NCBI GenBank assembly: GCA_052034865.1
Contig: JBPOIC010000023.1
Location: forward strand, 48,973 to 112,972
From: JBPOIC01 sp052034865
GTDB taxonomy: Bacteria; UBA10199; JADFYH01
DNA length: 64,000 bases
Direction of reading: 5' to 3'
The translations under genes and the position numbers were made by a program. Of this stretch, positions 26,360-35,648 are shown piece by piece. The notes beneath the pieces were generated by a model. That model made no database searches and was not told the origin of the DNA. It saw nothing but the letters and a program-made list of their open reading frames with translations. How positions within the stretch are numbered: position 1 is the stretch's first letter; every line of letters starts with the position of its first letter.

Positions 26360-26800
26360 ATGTTTCGCGGCCGATTCGAAAACACCATCGATCTTAAGGG
26401 AAGGATTTCTGTTCCTTCCAAATTCCGCGAAACCCTTACTGCATATAATGATGAGCGTCTGATCATCACTAATTTTGATGGTTGTCTTTGGGCCTATCCC
26501 GTTCCGGAGTGGAAAATCATCGAAGAAAAAGTCTCGGCCCTTCCCCAATTTAAAGCAGAAGTTCGCGCACTCCAGCGCGTGTTTATCTCGGCAGCAAGCG
26601 AATGCCCTTTGGACAAACAGGGAAGAATCCTCATCCCTCCTTCCCTTCGGGAATATGCCGGAATCGAGCGAGAAGTGGTTTTTGTGGGGATGGTTCAACG
26701 GATTGAAATATGGGCGAAGAACCGCTGGGCAAACGAATTCGAGAAATCGCATACCATGATCTCTGAATCGATTGAAAATTTGGCTAATTTGGGAATTTAA
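26360..26800 (+). CDS. mraZ: Transcriptional regulator MraZ
   Basis: This 146-residue protein has two AbrB-like (SpoVT) swapped-hairpin halves, each with the DKQGR/DLKGR signature: NTIDLKGRISVPSKFRE near the N-terminus and CPLDKQGRILIPPSLRE near the middle. MraZ forms a ring that binds repeated boxes upstream of the dcw operon, and such boxes are present just upstream. It is the first gene of the cluster, as usual, and ends two bases before the STAS gene. Confidence 0.97.
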   Translation: MFRGRFENTIDLKGRISVPSKFRETLTAYNDERLIITNFDGCLWAYPVPEWKIIEEKVSALPQFKAEVRALQRVFISAASECPLDKQGRILIPPSLREYAGIEREVVFVGMVQRIEIWAKNRWANEFEKSHTMISESIENLANLGI

Positions 26801-26802
26801 CG

Positions 26803-27156
26803 ATGTTAAACCTCCACCATTACGAAGATGTCGCTGTCATCGACCTGCAAGGCGAGCTGGGGCTTTCAGAAATTGAAAGAGTCACGCGCACCCTTTTTTC
26901 CCTCATACGGAATCGTCAAAACAAACTGGTTCTTAATTTCGAAGGGGTAGAGCACGTCCATTATTTGAGTGTGCGTCCCCTGGTCGATGCCATGGCAAGA
27001 TTAAAGCATTATAAAGGAGATCTGAAATTTGCTGGCATGAGTGACTACACCAAAATGATTTTCCGTTTCATGGGCGCTCAGGATTTTATTGAAAACTTTG
27101 ATACCGTTCCCGAAGCCGTCCTGGCGTTTCGTCCTACGTGGCGAACCTGGCATTAA
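26803..27156 (+). CDS. Small STAS-domain protein (anti-sigma-antagonist type) inside the dcw cluster
   Basis: This 117-residue single-domain protein resembles SpoIIAA/RsbV. It has VAVIDLQGELGL in the first strands, LVLNFEGVEHVHYLSVRPL at the phosphorylation loop and a C-terminal helix with FRFMGAQDFIENFDTVPEAV. The usual DSSG-type loop is changed to YLSV: one Ser remains at the position phosphorylated in SpoIIAA but the preceding Asp/Ser is absent. No partner kinase is nearby. It lies two bases after mraZ and 22 before rsmH, so it is certainly in the dcw transcript. Its role there is unknown. Confidence 0.85.
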   Translation: MLNLHHYEDVAVIDLQGELGLSEIERVTRTLFSLIRNRQNKLVLNFEGVEHVHYLSVRPLVDAMARLKHYKGDLKFAGMSDYTKMIFRFMGAQDFIENFDTVPEAVLAFRPTWRTWH

Positions 27157-27178
27157 TTAAGAAAGGGCGAGCCTTAAA

Positions 27179-28117
27179 GTGAATGAAGAGTATGTCCATA
27201 CCCCTGTTCTTTTAAATGAAGTTTTAGATTTTTTAGAGGTGAAGCCCGGCGGAATTTATGTCGATGGCACCGTCGGTGGGGGCGGACATGCTGAGGTTAT
27301 TTTGGAAAAAATGAAGGGTCAGGGGCTTTATATCGCTCTGGATCGTGATCCTGAAACCTTAAATCGCGCACGCAAGCGGCTGGAAAGATTTGGAAGTCAG
27401 GTTCTTTTTGTTCAGGATGTTTTTTCCCAAATTCCCCATGTCTTAAAAGAACATCGGATCGAGGCAATCGATGGGCTATTAATTGATTTGGGGGTTTCGA
27501 GCTTCCAGCTGGACGACCCCCGTCGCGGGTTCAGTTTTATAAAAGAAGGACCTCTGGATATGAGAATGGATCCGGAGCTTTTAACATCCGCGGCCGATCT
27601 GGTGAATGAATTATCCGAGCAAGAATTAGAATCCATCTTTAAAAATTTTGGGGAAGAACGGTTTGCGCGGCGTATCGCCCGGGCTATCCAGGAATTTCGC
27701 CGCGCCCGACCGTTCTTGACAACGAGCGATCTTGCCAACCTCGTTCAGCGGTCAGTTCCCGGGCCTTTTCGCATTCCGCGCGCGCGCATCCACCCTGCCA
27801 CACGAATCTTTCAGGCCCTGAGAATTGCAGTGAATGGCGAGCTGGACCATCTGGCATCGATCTTAAATTCCGATTTTTGTTTTTTTAAACCTGGCGGACG
27901 AATTTGTATCATCAGTTTTCATTCGCTGGAAGATCGACAGGTAAAGAATGTTTTTCGCTCAAGTCCGATTTTGAAGGTAATTACCAAAAAACCGGTGATC
28001 GCCCAGTCAGAAGAGATGGAAAAAAATCCGAGATCCCGAAGTGCCAAGCTCAGGGTGGCTGAGAAAATGGACGAAACCCTTTCCGCTCCCTCTCAACCTC
28101 CCAAGTTCAAAAGTTAA
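27179..28117 (+). CDS. rsmH: 16S rRNA (cytosine(1402)-N4)-methyltransferase
   Basis: RsmH (MraW) methylates C1402 of 16S rRNA using SAM. The product is 312 residues and starts at a GTG codon, giving MNEEYVHTPVLLNEV. The SAM-binding GTVGGGGHAE, DGLLIDLGVSSFQLD, RGFSF and the C-terminal ISFHSLEDRQVK are all diagnostic. It follows the STAS gene in the normal mraZ-rsmH order except for that insertion. Confidence 0.97.
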   Translation: MNEEYVHTPVLLNEVLDFLEVKPGGIYVDGTVGGGGHAEVILEKMKGQGLYIALDRDPETLNRARKRLERFGSQVLFVQDVFSQIPHVLKEHRIEAIDGLLIDLGVSSFQLDDPRRGFSFIKEGPLDMRMDPELLTSAADLVNELSEQELESIFKNFGEERFARRIARAIQEFRRARPFLTTSDLANLVQRSVPGPFRIPRARIHPATRIFQALRIAVNGELDHLASILNSDFCFFKPGGRICIISFHSLEDRQVKNVFRSSPILKVITKKPVIAQSEEMEKNPRSRSAKLRVAEKMDETLSAPSQPPKFKS

Positions 28118-28200
28118 GGCTTCGGTGTTAGGAATTTAAGCGGTTGGATCCTATCCGGTTTTTAGCAAGAAACTTTTAATCATCACGAAGGTAAAGTGCC

Positions 28201-28962
28201 ATGACACAAGCAGCCCACGCGCACTGGATTTCCAACTCCCGCAACTCTTATGCCCAACCGGTGTCTTCTGATCACCGACAGAAGCGCCTGGTTTTTCGCT
28301 ATCTTTTTACTCTCCTTTTACTCACCTTTGTCTGTTGTCTTTTCTACATCTGGTCCTGCAGCGAGGTCATTAGTGTTGGATACGAAATCAATCGTGAAAT
28401 GGCTGTGAAAGAACATCTGACAGAGCAAAACAAACGTCTGGTCCTGGAAATCGCCACCCTGAAATCTCCCGTGCGTTTGGAAAGTCTGGCACGCAATGAT
28501 TTCAAAATGGATCTTCCTCAAAAATCACAGATTCTAAGCTCGGTTTCTGTGACACTCCCTCCAGTAACTGAAGAAAAGACTGTATTGGCGCAAAATGCTT
28601 CCGCTGCTTCCTCTAGCAAACCTGTTACACCGCAAAAAACATCCGCTGCGACAACGGCCGCCCGGAAATTGGCCCTGGCAAAACCAGGAGTTGGTGCGAA
28701 TGCATCGAAAACCACCTCCTCGGCCCGATCAGGTTCAGCATCCAAAACTGTGGCTGCAAAAACACAAGCACTGAAAAAAGAAGAAGTGAAACCCAAAAAA
28801 TCACAGGCAACGGCTTTATCTGCAAAACCCGCTACAGCAGAGAAAAAAGCCCCTCCTGCTCCTGCCTTAAAAAAGACCTTAACCCGAACGTCACCGCCCT
28901 TGAGAACAACAGCAGCAAAGTCAAAATCTGTAGCTCTTTCTTCCACTCCTTCCCTTCCATAA
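28201..28962 (+). CDS. ftsL: FtsL-like division protein with long basic Ala/Lys/Ser tail
   Basis: Position between rsmH and ftsI and the topology support FtsL. There is a short cytoplasmic N-terminus, one membrane helix (about residues 31-50), then a leucine-rich coiled-coil (about 58-95: LTEQNKRLVLEIATLKSPVRLE) ending LARNDFKMDLP. FtsL with FtsB and FtsQ activates the FtsWI synthase. At 253 residues it is more than twice the usual length. The last 140 or so residues are Ala/Lys/Ser/Thr/Pro-rich low complexity, which should be periplasmic. The assignment rests on context and topology, as FtsL is poorly conserved. Confidence 0.75.
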   Translation: MTQAAHAHWISNSRNSYAQPVSSDHRQKRLVFRYLFTLLLLTFVCCLFYIWSCSEVISVGYEINREMAVKEHLTEQNKRLVLEIATLKSPVRLESLARNDFKMDLPQKSQILSSVSVTLPPVTEEKTVLAQNASAASSSKPVTPQKTSAATTAARKLALAKPGVGANASKTTSSARSGSASKTVAAKTQALKKEEVKPKKSQATALSAKPATAEKKAPPAPALKKTLTRTSPPLRTTAAKSKSVALSSTPSLP

Positions 28963-28982
28963 TTCATAATTTTTAAGGTTCG

Positions 28983-31088
28983 ATGCGGCAGAACATGAGG
29001 AATCCTTTCAAGAAACCCCCTTTAAAACCATTTTCTGAACGCCTGATCCGGCGCAGGATTTTTCTCATTCTTTTCTCTTACTTCCTACTTATCAGCATTA
29101 TTCTCGGGCGTACTTTCGAGCTTCATCTGGTCGACAACACCAAGCTCAGCAGGCTCGCTCAAAATCAGTATCAAAAAAGAGTTGCTGTCGCTCCCAGGCG
29201 AGGAACCATTTTCGATGTCCACCATGAAGAGCTGGCAGTTGATATGAAAGTCGACTCGCTCTACACCAATCCCAAAACCTTATCTGATCCGGGTGGAGTT
29301 GCAGGCAAACTCGCTCCCATTCTTGGCCTGGAAACCCAAAAGCTGAAAAGTCTTCTCAGCAAGGATAAAAAATTTGTCTGGATCAAACGCCAGTTAAGCG
29401 ATCAGGAATCTGCCAAGATCGAGGCATTGCAGGTTCCAGGCCTGGCCATGGTCAAGGAATACAAGCGTTCTTATCCCAATAAAAATCTGGCGGCGACCAC
29501 CCTGGGCGCGGTTGGATTTGATTCTACCGCCCTCGCGGGTCTGGAAATCTTTTATGACAAGAACCTGAAATCGGTCACCAAACCTTTGATCCTGGATCAG
29601 GATGCGCGTGGGCAGAGTTACTCTCCCTATGCTTTTGAAGAAATCGAAGAGCCGCACAATCTTGTACTCACCCTGGATAAAACCATTCAGTTTATTAGCG
29701 AAAAAGCCCTGGCCCACGCTGTCACCCAATCCCAGGCCAAAAGTGGCATTGCCGTGGTGATGAACAACGACACAGGAGAAATCCTGGCCATGGCCTCCTA
29801 TCCTGATTTCGATCCCAACCAGTATTCCAGCTATGATTTGCAAAACTGGAGAAATCGCGTGGTCGGAGATAGTTTTGAGCCAGGCAGCATTTTTAAGGCG
29901 ATCACGGCAGCCGCAGCTTTGGAAAGTGGCAGAATCGATCTAGAGAAGAAGTTCGATTGTGAGGGTGGGGCGTATCAGGTGGGAAAATTTACGATTCATG
30001 ATCATGGAAATTATGGAGCCATGAATTTATCGGACATTATCAAGGTCTCTAGCAATATTGGATCTTTCAAAATAGCCCAGTTTGTAGGTCGTGAAGGATT
30101 TTCCAAAACCATTTCTCAGTTTGGATTTGGTAGCAAAACAGGCGTGGATATCCCTGGGGAGGCAAGCGGCATTCTTGCTCCCTCTGCCCGCTGGTCGGAG
30201 GTGCAACAGGGGACGATCGCCTTCGGTCAGGGAATCTCAGTGACGCCGATGCAAATCGTCAATGCCTACGCTGCCATCGCGAATGGTGGAAATTTAATGA
30301 AGCCCTTCGTCGTCAAAAAAATCATCGATTCGAAAGGAAATGTTCTTCAGGACAATCAGCCGCAAGTGATTCGGCGAGTGTTGAGTGAAGAGAATGCCAG
30401 AAAGCTAACCGAGATTCTAAAAGGGGTTATCGGTGAAGGAGGCACGGGAGGAGCGGCTCAGGTCGAAGAGTATGGGGTCGCCGGCAAAACAGGAACGGCT
30501 CAAAAAGTTTCAGAAGGTCAGGCGGGTTATGCGGAAGGAAAATTCATCGCGAGCTTTGTGGGTTACGCACCAGCCGATGATGCCCGCATCACTGTCCTCG
30601 TTTCTATCAATGAACCCAAGGGAAACCATTTTGGTGGCGTCGTTGCGGCTCCTGCGTTTCGTGAGATCATCCGACAAACATTGCCTTATCTGCGCGTCCC
30701 ACCTCGCGGCAATGCTGCCCCGATTGTTTTGACGAAAAAGGACGAAGTCGCACCAGTTCCTTCAAAGCCTCTGGCCAAAAATCCTTCTCTTTCCACTTCT
30801 CCTGCAAAGAAAATAAAAGGAGAAGTGGAAGGTGGCCGTGCGAAAAAAGAGATTCAGCTGGCAAGCATCGCTGCAGCGCCCGCAGTGCTTATGGAAGCGG
30901 CGAATGGAACCTATCGCCTTCCTGATTTTACCGGAAAATCCTTACGTGAAGTCTTAAAAGACTGGCAGGAGGAAGACCTCCCGCTGGTGATCGATGGTTC
31001 CGGCATTTGCCGCTCTCAAACTCCAGCCGCAGGACAGATCATTAAAAAGGGAGTGCCCATTCATCTGTCATTCAGACCACCGGGTTGA
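28983..31088 (+). CDS. ftsI: Septal peptidoglycan transpeptidase FtsI (PBP3) with C-terminal PASTA domain
   Basis: This 701-residue class B PBP cross-links septal peptidoglycan. It has an N-terminal membrane anchor (about residues 26-44), the dimerisation/pedestal region (APRRGTIFDVHHEELA) and the transpeptidase domain. The active-site motifs are EPGSIFK (nucleophile Ser, near 303), SSNIG and KTGTAQK. A Pro/Lys-rich linker leads to one PASTA domain at about 645-700 (LPDFTGKSLREVL...AGQIIKKGVPIHLSF). PASTA on FtsI is common in deltaproteobacteria. The start at 28983 has AAGG upstream. Confidence 0.96.
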   Translation: MRQNMRNPFKKPPLKPFSERLIRRRIFLILFSYFLLISIILGRTFELHLVDNTKLSRLAQNQYQKRVAVAPRRGTIFDVHHEELAVDMKVDSLYTNPKTLSDPGGVAGKLAPILGLETQKLKSLLSKDKKFVWIKRQLSDQESAKIEALQVPGLAMVKEYKRSYPNKNLAATTLGAVGFDSTALAGLEIFYDKNLKSVTKPLILDQDARGQSYSPYAFEEIEEPHNLVLTLDKTIQFISEKALAHAVTQSQAKSGIAVVMNNDTGEILAMASYPDFDPNQYSSYDLQNWRNRVVGDSFEPGSIFKAITAAAALESGRIDLEKKFDCEGGAYQVGKFTIHDHGNYGAMNLSDIIKVSSNIGSFKIAQFVGREGFSKTISQFGFGSKTGVDIPGEASGILAPSARWSEVQQGTIAFGQGISVTPMQIVNAYAAIANGGNLMKPFVVKKIIDSKGNVLQDNQPQVIRRVLSEENARKLTEILKGVIGEGGTGGAAQVEEYGVAGKTGTAQKVSEGQAGYAEGKFIASFVGYAPADDARITVLVSINEPKGNHFGGVVAAPAFREIIRQTLPYLRVPPRGNAAPIVLTKKDEVAPVPSKPLAKNPSLSTSPAKKIKGEVEGGRAKKEIQLASIAAAPAVLMEAANGTYRLPDFTGKSLREVLKDWQEEDLPLVIDGSGICRSQTPAAGQIIKKGVPIHLSFRPPG

Positions 31089-31135
31089 AAATAAAATGAG
31101 TCGTCTGTGTGATCCGCTGCAGAAAAATAAATTTT

Positions 31136-32680
31136 ATGCAACTGTCTGAGCTTTTGTCACATTTAGGTCTTTCTCTCCCAGCCGATCTTTCTTCTCTTTC
31201 GATCGATCAGATCGCTTGTGACTCACGCAAAATCAAAGCAGGTTCTCTCTTTGTCGCCATTCCAGGACTTAAGACGGAAGGAGACGGCTTTATTCGAGAG
31301 GCTTTTGAGCAGGGTGCGGTCGCGGCAATTTCAGAAAAATCCTCTTCGCCGATTCCGGGGTTTGAAAATCATCCCATCTTTCAGGTTCCTCATGCGCGAA
31401 AAGCCCTGGCAAAACTTTCGGCCATTTTTTCAAAAGAGCCAACGCGAAACCTGATCACTTTGGGAGTCACGGGAACCAACGGAAAAACAACCATCACTTA
31501 TCTTTTGGAAGCCCTGCTTAAAGAGGCGGGCCATTCTCCCGCCGTTTTGGGGACGATCAATTATCGCCACCAAAACCGCGTGGAAGGCGCCTCACACACG
31601 ACGCCCGAATCCTGCGATCTTCAATTTTTCTTGGATCAGGTTAAAAAGGAAGGATGTGACAGCGTCGCGATGGAGGTCTCTTCCCACGCCATCGATTTAC
31701 ACCGTGTGGATGACATTCATTTTGATGCCTGTCTTTTTACGAATCTGACACCAGAGCATCTGGATTATCATGGAGATCTTGAAACTTACTTCAAAGCCAA
31801 ACAGCGCCTCTTTACCGATCTTCTAATGAAGAGCGCCAAAAAACACCGTGCGGTGATTTTAAATATCGATGACCCTTTTGCGAATTCCCTCCTTCCAAAA
31901 TCCGAGGAAATCAAGGCCTTAACCTTTTCGCTCTCTCCAAAGGCGCATGCTGCCATCTATCCTCGCACGGCAAAATTTTCACTGGATGGCATCGAAGCCG
32001 AGATTGTTACTCCCTGGGGAACCCTGTTTTTTCACAGTCCGCTGTTGGGGCCATTCAATCTTTCCAATCTTTTGGCGGCGATTGCTGTTGGAGGTTTTCT
32101 AAAAATTCCCATACGCCGCATTGCCGAATCCCTCAGCCGCTTTCACGCCGTTCCCGGCCGTTTGGAGCGCGTTCAGAATCGCGAGGGCATTCATGTCTTT
32201 GTGGATTACGCCCATACTCCGGATGCCTTGAAAAATGTTTTGAGTGCCTTACGCAATCTGATTCATTCCAGCCGGCCCAATGAAGGAATGAAAGGACGGC
32301 AGGGTAATCCTCCTCGTTTACTGACCGTTTGCGGTTGTGGAGGTGATCGTGACAAAACCAAACGCCCTCTCATGGGTGAAGAAGTCGCACGTCACTCCGA
32401 CTGGGCCATGATCACAAGCGATAACCCGCGCACGGAAGATCCTCAGTCGATCCTCGATCAAATCGTTCCAGGTTGTATTCGCCAGGGCTGGAAGCCAGGA
32501 AAGGATTTTGCAATTGAGATCGATCGAAAAAAGGCCATCCAGCGCGCTCTTAACCTGGCTCATCCAGGGGACGTCGTTTTGATTGCTGGCAAGGGCCATG
32601 AAGATTATCAGATCATCGGAGACAAAAAATTTCATTTTGATGATCGGGAAGTGGCGAAAGAGTTTTTTAAGAGCAGGTGA
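31136..32680 (+). CDS. murE: UDP-MurNAc-L-Ala-D-Glu: diaminopimelate ligase
   Basis: MurE adds the third stem-peptide residue to the UDP-MurNAc precursor in the cytoplasm. The product is 514 residues from the ATG at 31136. The P-loop is GVTGTNGKTTITYL, followed by TTPESCDLQ and EVSSHAIDLHRV. The motif DNPRTEDP is the meso-diaminopimelate specificity signature, so the wall is predicted to be DAP-type as expected for a Gram-negative. A GTG at 31109 would add nine residues; neither start has a strong ribosome site. Confidence 0.96.
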   Translation: MQLSELLSHLGLSLPADLSSLSIDQIACDSRKIKAGSLFVAIPGLKTEGDGFIREAFEQGAVAAISEKSSSPIPGFENHPIFQVPHARKALAKLSAIFSKEPTRNLITLGVTGTNGKTTITYLLEALLKEAGHSPAVLGTINYRHQNRVEGASHTTPESCDLQFFLDQVKKEGCDSVAMEVSSHAIDLHRVDDIHFDACLFTNLTPEHLDYHGDLETYFKAKQRLFTDLLMKSAKKHRAVILNIDDPFANSLLPKSEEIKALTFSLSPKAHAAIYPRTAKFSLDGIEAEIVTPWGTLFFHSPLLGPFNLSNLLAAIAVGGFLKIPIRRIAESLSRFHAVPGRLERVQNREGIHVFVDYAHTPDALKNVLSALRNLIHSSRPNEGMKGRQGNPPRLLTVCGCGGDRDKTKRPLMGEEVARHSDWAMITSDNPRTEDPQSILDQIVPGCIRQGWKPGKDFAIEIDRKKAIQRALNLAHPGDVVLIAGKGHEDYQIIGDKKFHFDDREVAKEFFKSR

Positions 32681-32756
32681 AATGGTATTTGAGTCCTCTC
32701 GCGAATTCTCCTTGGGGAGAAAACAAAGCACATCAGAAAATTGCAGGAACAGAAAC

Positions 32757-34142
32757 ATGATGAATCTTTCCATTCATGAAATTCTTGAGGCCACGCAGGG
32801 GCGTCTGCTTTTTAGTAATCCGACAGAGACGTTTCAGTCGTTTTCTACCGATAGCCGCACGATGCAAGCGAAAGATTTTTTTGTCTGCTTAAAAGGCGAG
32901 CGCTTCGATGCCCATGATTTGCTCGAAGAAATTCTTCAAAAAAAACCTCACGGGATTCTCATCCAGAAAAACAGGTGGAATGAATCACTGGCTCAAAAAT
33001 ATTCAGCGGTATGGATTGGGGTGGAAGACACCTTGCAGGCGCTGGGTGATATCGCGCGCGCCTGGAGAAGAAAATTTGCGATTCCGGTGGTGGCCATCAC
33101 CGGCACGAATGGAAAAACCACGACCAAAGACATGATCGCGGCCATCCTAAGCCAAAAATATAAAACACTGGCAACAGAAGGAAATCTGAACAACCTGATC
33201 GGCGTTCCGCTCACCTTGCTGCGTCTTAGGAGCGAGCATGAAGCAGCCGTGATTGAAATGGGAATGAATGATTTTGGAGAAATTTCCCGACTGGCCGAAA
33301 TCACCGAACCTACGGTTGGGCTCATCACGAACGTAGGCTATGGACATCTTGAAAAACTGAAAAATCTCGAGGGAGTCGCCAGGGCGAAGGGAGAACTTTT
33401 TGAGAGACTTCCGCGCGGGGCCCTAGCGCTTGTCAATCAGGATGATCCTTTGATTGCTCGCATGAAAGTCGATGCCTATCCGCTTTCCTTTGCCACCGAG
33501 CATAATGCCCAGATTTGCTGCACCCATGCCGAACTCGGAGAAAAGGGTGTCGATCTGGAAATTCGGTATTTGGGAAAACCTTACCGCTTTCACTCTCCCG
33601 TGCCGGGTCGCTCTGGTCTTAAAAACGCCACGGCAGCGATCGCCGCTGGTTTTGCCCTGGGAGTTGAGCCCGAAGCGATTCGAAAAGCCCTGAAAGCTTT
33701 CAAAGTTCGCGCGATGCGGATGGAAATCCTTCCCATCAAAAATGGCCTCCTGCTTTTAAATGATTGCTACAACGCCAATCCTTCCTCGATGGCGGTCGCC
33801 TTGGAGACCTTGTCCGCTTTAAAAAAGCAGACTCCGGGTCTTGCCATTTTGGGTGAAATGCTGGAGCTGGGAGATTTTGCGAAGGAGGGTCATCGTCAGG
33901 TTGGGAAAGCCGTTGCCCAAAATCAGATTGGCTCTCTAATTGCGGTGGGACCTTATGCAAACGATCTGGTGGCGGCAGCCTGCGCCGCTGGCATGGAAAA
34001 CGATCGCTGTTTTGCGACGCAAACCCAGGCAGAAATCGAACCGATTCTAAAAGATTGGGCCCTGCGTGCAAAAACCATTTTGGTGAAAGGCTCGCGCGGA
34101 GCCGGAATGGAGAAAGTGTCGGAAAAACTGAAAAACCTATAG
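32757..34142 (+). CDS. murF: UDP-MurNAc-tripeptide: D-Ala-D-Ala ligase
   Basis: MurF completes the UDP-MurNAc-pentapeptide. The product is 461 residues starting MMNLSIHEILEATQG. It has TDSRTMQAKDFFVCLKG in the N-terminal domain, the P-loop AITGTNGKTTTKDM (near residue 116), EMGMNDFGEI and LNDCYNANPSSM. The start at 32757 has AGGA upstream; the frame is open further upstream but overlaps murE without family sequence. It ends in a tandem TAG-TGA pair, so readthrough of the amber would stop at once. Confidence 0.96.
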   Translation: MMNLSIHEILEATQGRLLFSNPTETFQSFSTDSRTMQAKDFFVCLKGERFDAHDLLEEILQKKPHGILIQKNRWNESLAQKYSAVWIGVEDTLQALGDIARAWRRKFAIPVVAITGTNGKTTTKDMIAAILSQKYKTLATEGNLNNLIGVPLTLLRLRSEHEAAVIEMGMNDFGEISRLAEITEPTVGLITNVGYGHLEKLKNLEGVARAKGELFERLPRGALALVNQDDPLIARMKVDAYPLSFATEHNAQICCTHAELGEKGVDLEIRYLGKPYRFHSPVPGRSGLKNATAAIAAGFALGVEPEAIRKALKAFKVRAMRMEILPIKNGLLLLNDCYNANPSSMAVALETLSALKKQTPGLAILGEMLELGDFAKEGHRQVGKAVAQNQIGSLIAVGPYANDLVAAACAAGMENDRCFATQTQAEIEPILKDWALRAKTILVKGSRGAGMEKVSEKLKNL

Positions 34143-34167
34143 TGACTGATCCAAAATCAGGTGAAAA

Positions 34168-34300
34168 TTCAGAAGTCAGGAGCTCCTCCCTTTTTGTAAG
34201 GGAAGGTTAGGTGGGGTGGAAGAATTCGCGTGTAGCAAAGTTTTTTGAATTTCTACCTCCTACAATCCCTCCTTACAAAGGAGAGGAGTCCCAGAATTAC
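34168..34300. repeat. Long imperfect inverted repeat in the murF-mraY gap
   Basis: A left arm (about 34168-34225: TCAGGAGCTCCTCCC, TTGTAAGGGAAGG, GTGGGGTGG) and a right arm (about 34248-34298) read as reverse complements with many mismatches. Both contain the CCTCC/GGAGG and TTGTAAGG blocks. It is followed by a TCCGCCT-type palindrome (34308-34321) and then the 32-base repeat. The gap appears built from dispersed intergenic repeats. Confidence 0.6.
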
Positions 34301-34342
34301 CTATTTTCCGCCTCCTGCGGACAGATCCGCCTTTGGAAAACG

Positions 34343-34374
34343 CCACAAGAACTCATCCCAAATGACAAAAATCG
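34343..34374 (+). repeat. 32-base exact direct repeat, copy 2
   Basis: Identical to 23624-23655. It lies 33 bases before the mraY start codon, so it is probably in the mRNA leader if an internal promoter is not used. Confidence 0.9.
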
Positions 34375-34407
34375 CTTAAGGTGAGTTACTGATAAAAGAA
34401 AGACCTT

Positions 34408-35496
34408 ATGTTCTACGAACTCTACCTGCGCTTCTACAAAGAAGAATATCAAATCCAGATTTTTAATCTTTTTAAATACATTACCTTTCGCTCATTCGCG
34501 GCCCTGCTCACTTCGATGGTAATCTATTTTCTCCTTGGAAAAAAACTCATTGATCTCCTCACCCGCCAGCAAATCGGTCAGGTCATTCGTGAAGAAGGCC
34601 CCGAGAGCCATCAGGTTAAAAAAGGAACGCCGACGATGGGTGGAATTCTCATCGTAGGTGCAGCCACGTTCTCTTCGTTTTTGTGGGGAAATGCCGAAAA
34701 TATTTTATTGTGGTTGTGTCTTGCCATCTGGGTGGGGTTTGGGGCGATTGGATTTGCGGATGATTATCTGAAGATGAGAAAGAGGCATAACGAAGGATTG
34801 AATGGGCGGCAGAAAATTCTCCTTCAGTTTTTGTGCGCTTTTATCGTGGGTTTTTGTCTGCTTCAATATGAAGGATACACCCACGAGTTTTATATTCCCT
34901 TTCTTAAAAATCCGCTGATTTCTGATTTAGGCTGGCTTTATCTTCCGCTGATCATGCTCGTTGTCGTGGGGGCCTCCAATGCGGTCAATCTCACGGATGG
35001 ACTGGATGGACTTGCCTCAGTCCCCAGCATCATCTCCTTTGCAAGCTTCGCCGTGTTTGCTTACGTTGCCGGCAATCATATTTTATCAAATTATCTCGTC
35101 GTTCCCGAGGTGGCGGGCGCGGGAGAGGTGGCCATCTTCTGTGCCTCCGTCGTAGGCGCCCTGCTGGGATTTCTTTGGTACAACGCCTATCCTGCAGAAA
35201 TTTTTATGGGCGATGTGGGCTCGCTGTCGCTGGGTGGCGCATTGGGTTTTGTGGCGGTTGTGACCAAAAATGAAATCCTACTCATGCTGGTCGGTGGCAT
35301 TTTCGTTCTCGAAACCCTCTCGGTCATCACACAGGTGCTTTCTTTCAAGCTCACCGGAAAACGCGTGTTCAAAATGGCCCCCCTCCATCATCACTTCGAG
35401 CTCAAAGGCTGGGCCGAGCCCAAAGTCATTGTGCGCTTTTGGATTATCAGCATCATCCTGGCGATCTTATCGTTGGCGACGCTGAAGATTAGATGA
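34408..35496 (+). CDS. mraY: Phospho-N-acetylmuramoyl-pentapeptide-transferase
   Basis: MraY transfers phospho-MurNAc-pentapeptide to undecaprenyl phosphate, giving lipid I at the inner membrane. The 362-residue polytopic protein carries GTPTMGG, FADDYLKM, NAVNLTDGLDGLA, AEIFMGDVGSLSLGG (catalytic Asp) and APLHHHFELKGWAE. All are hallmark loops. It is separated from murF by 265 bases of repeats, so a separate promoter is possible, though none is clear. Confidence 0.97.
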   Translation: MFYELYLRFYKEEYQIQIFNLFKYITFRSFAALLTSMVIYFLLGKKLIDLLTRQQIGQVIREEGPESHQVKKGTPTMGGILIVGAATFSSFLWGNAENILLWLCLAIWVGFGAIGFADDYLKMRKRHNEGLNGRQKILLQFLCAFIVGFCLLQYEGYTHEFYIPFLKNPLISDLGWLYLPLIMLVVVGASNAVNLTDGLDGLASVPSIISFASFAVFAYVAGNHILSNYLVVPEVAGAGEVAIFCASVVGALLGFLWYNAYPAEIFMGDVGSLSLGGALGFVAVVTKNEILLMLVGGIFVLETLSVITQVLSFKLTGKRVFKMAPLHHHFELKGWAEPKVIVRFWIISIILAILSLATLKIR

Positions 35497-35648
35497 GGTA
35501 AAAAGGGAACCCTTTATCCAAGCCAGGAATGGGAAAACAGGTTTCTTTATTTTCTACCCCCCATGAAAATAAAAATCAGAAATTAAAAAAGAACATTTTT
35601 ATCAATAAGTTATAAAATATCGTATTTTCTATCCCCAAACAGGCTTCT

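Noticed and set aside
26078..26752. 224-codon minus-strand frame antisense to mraZ
   Set aside because: It runs opposite to mraZ and through its operator; the product shows no family features and is explained as a shadow of mraZ.
28518..28967. Ala/Phe-rich minus-strand frame of 149 codons
   Set aside because: It is the antisense shadow of the low-complexity FtsL-like tail.
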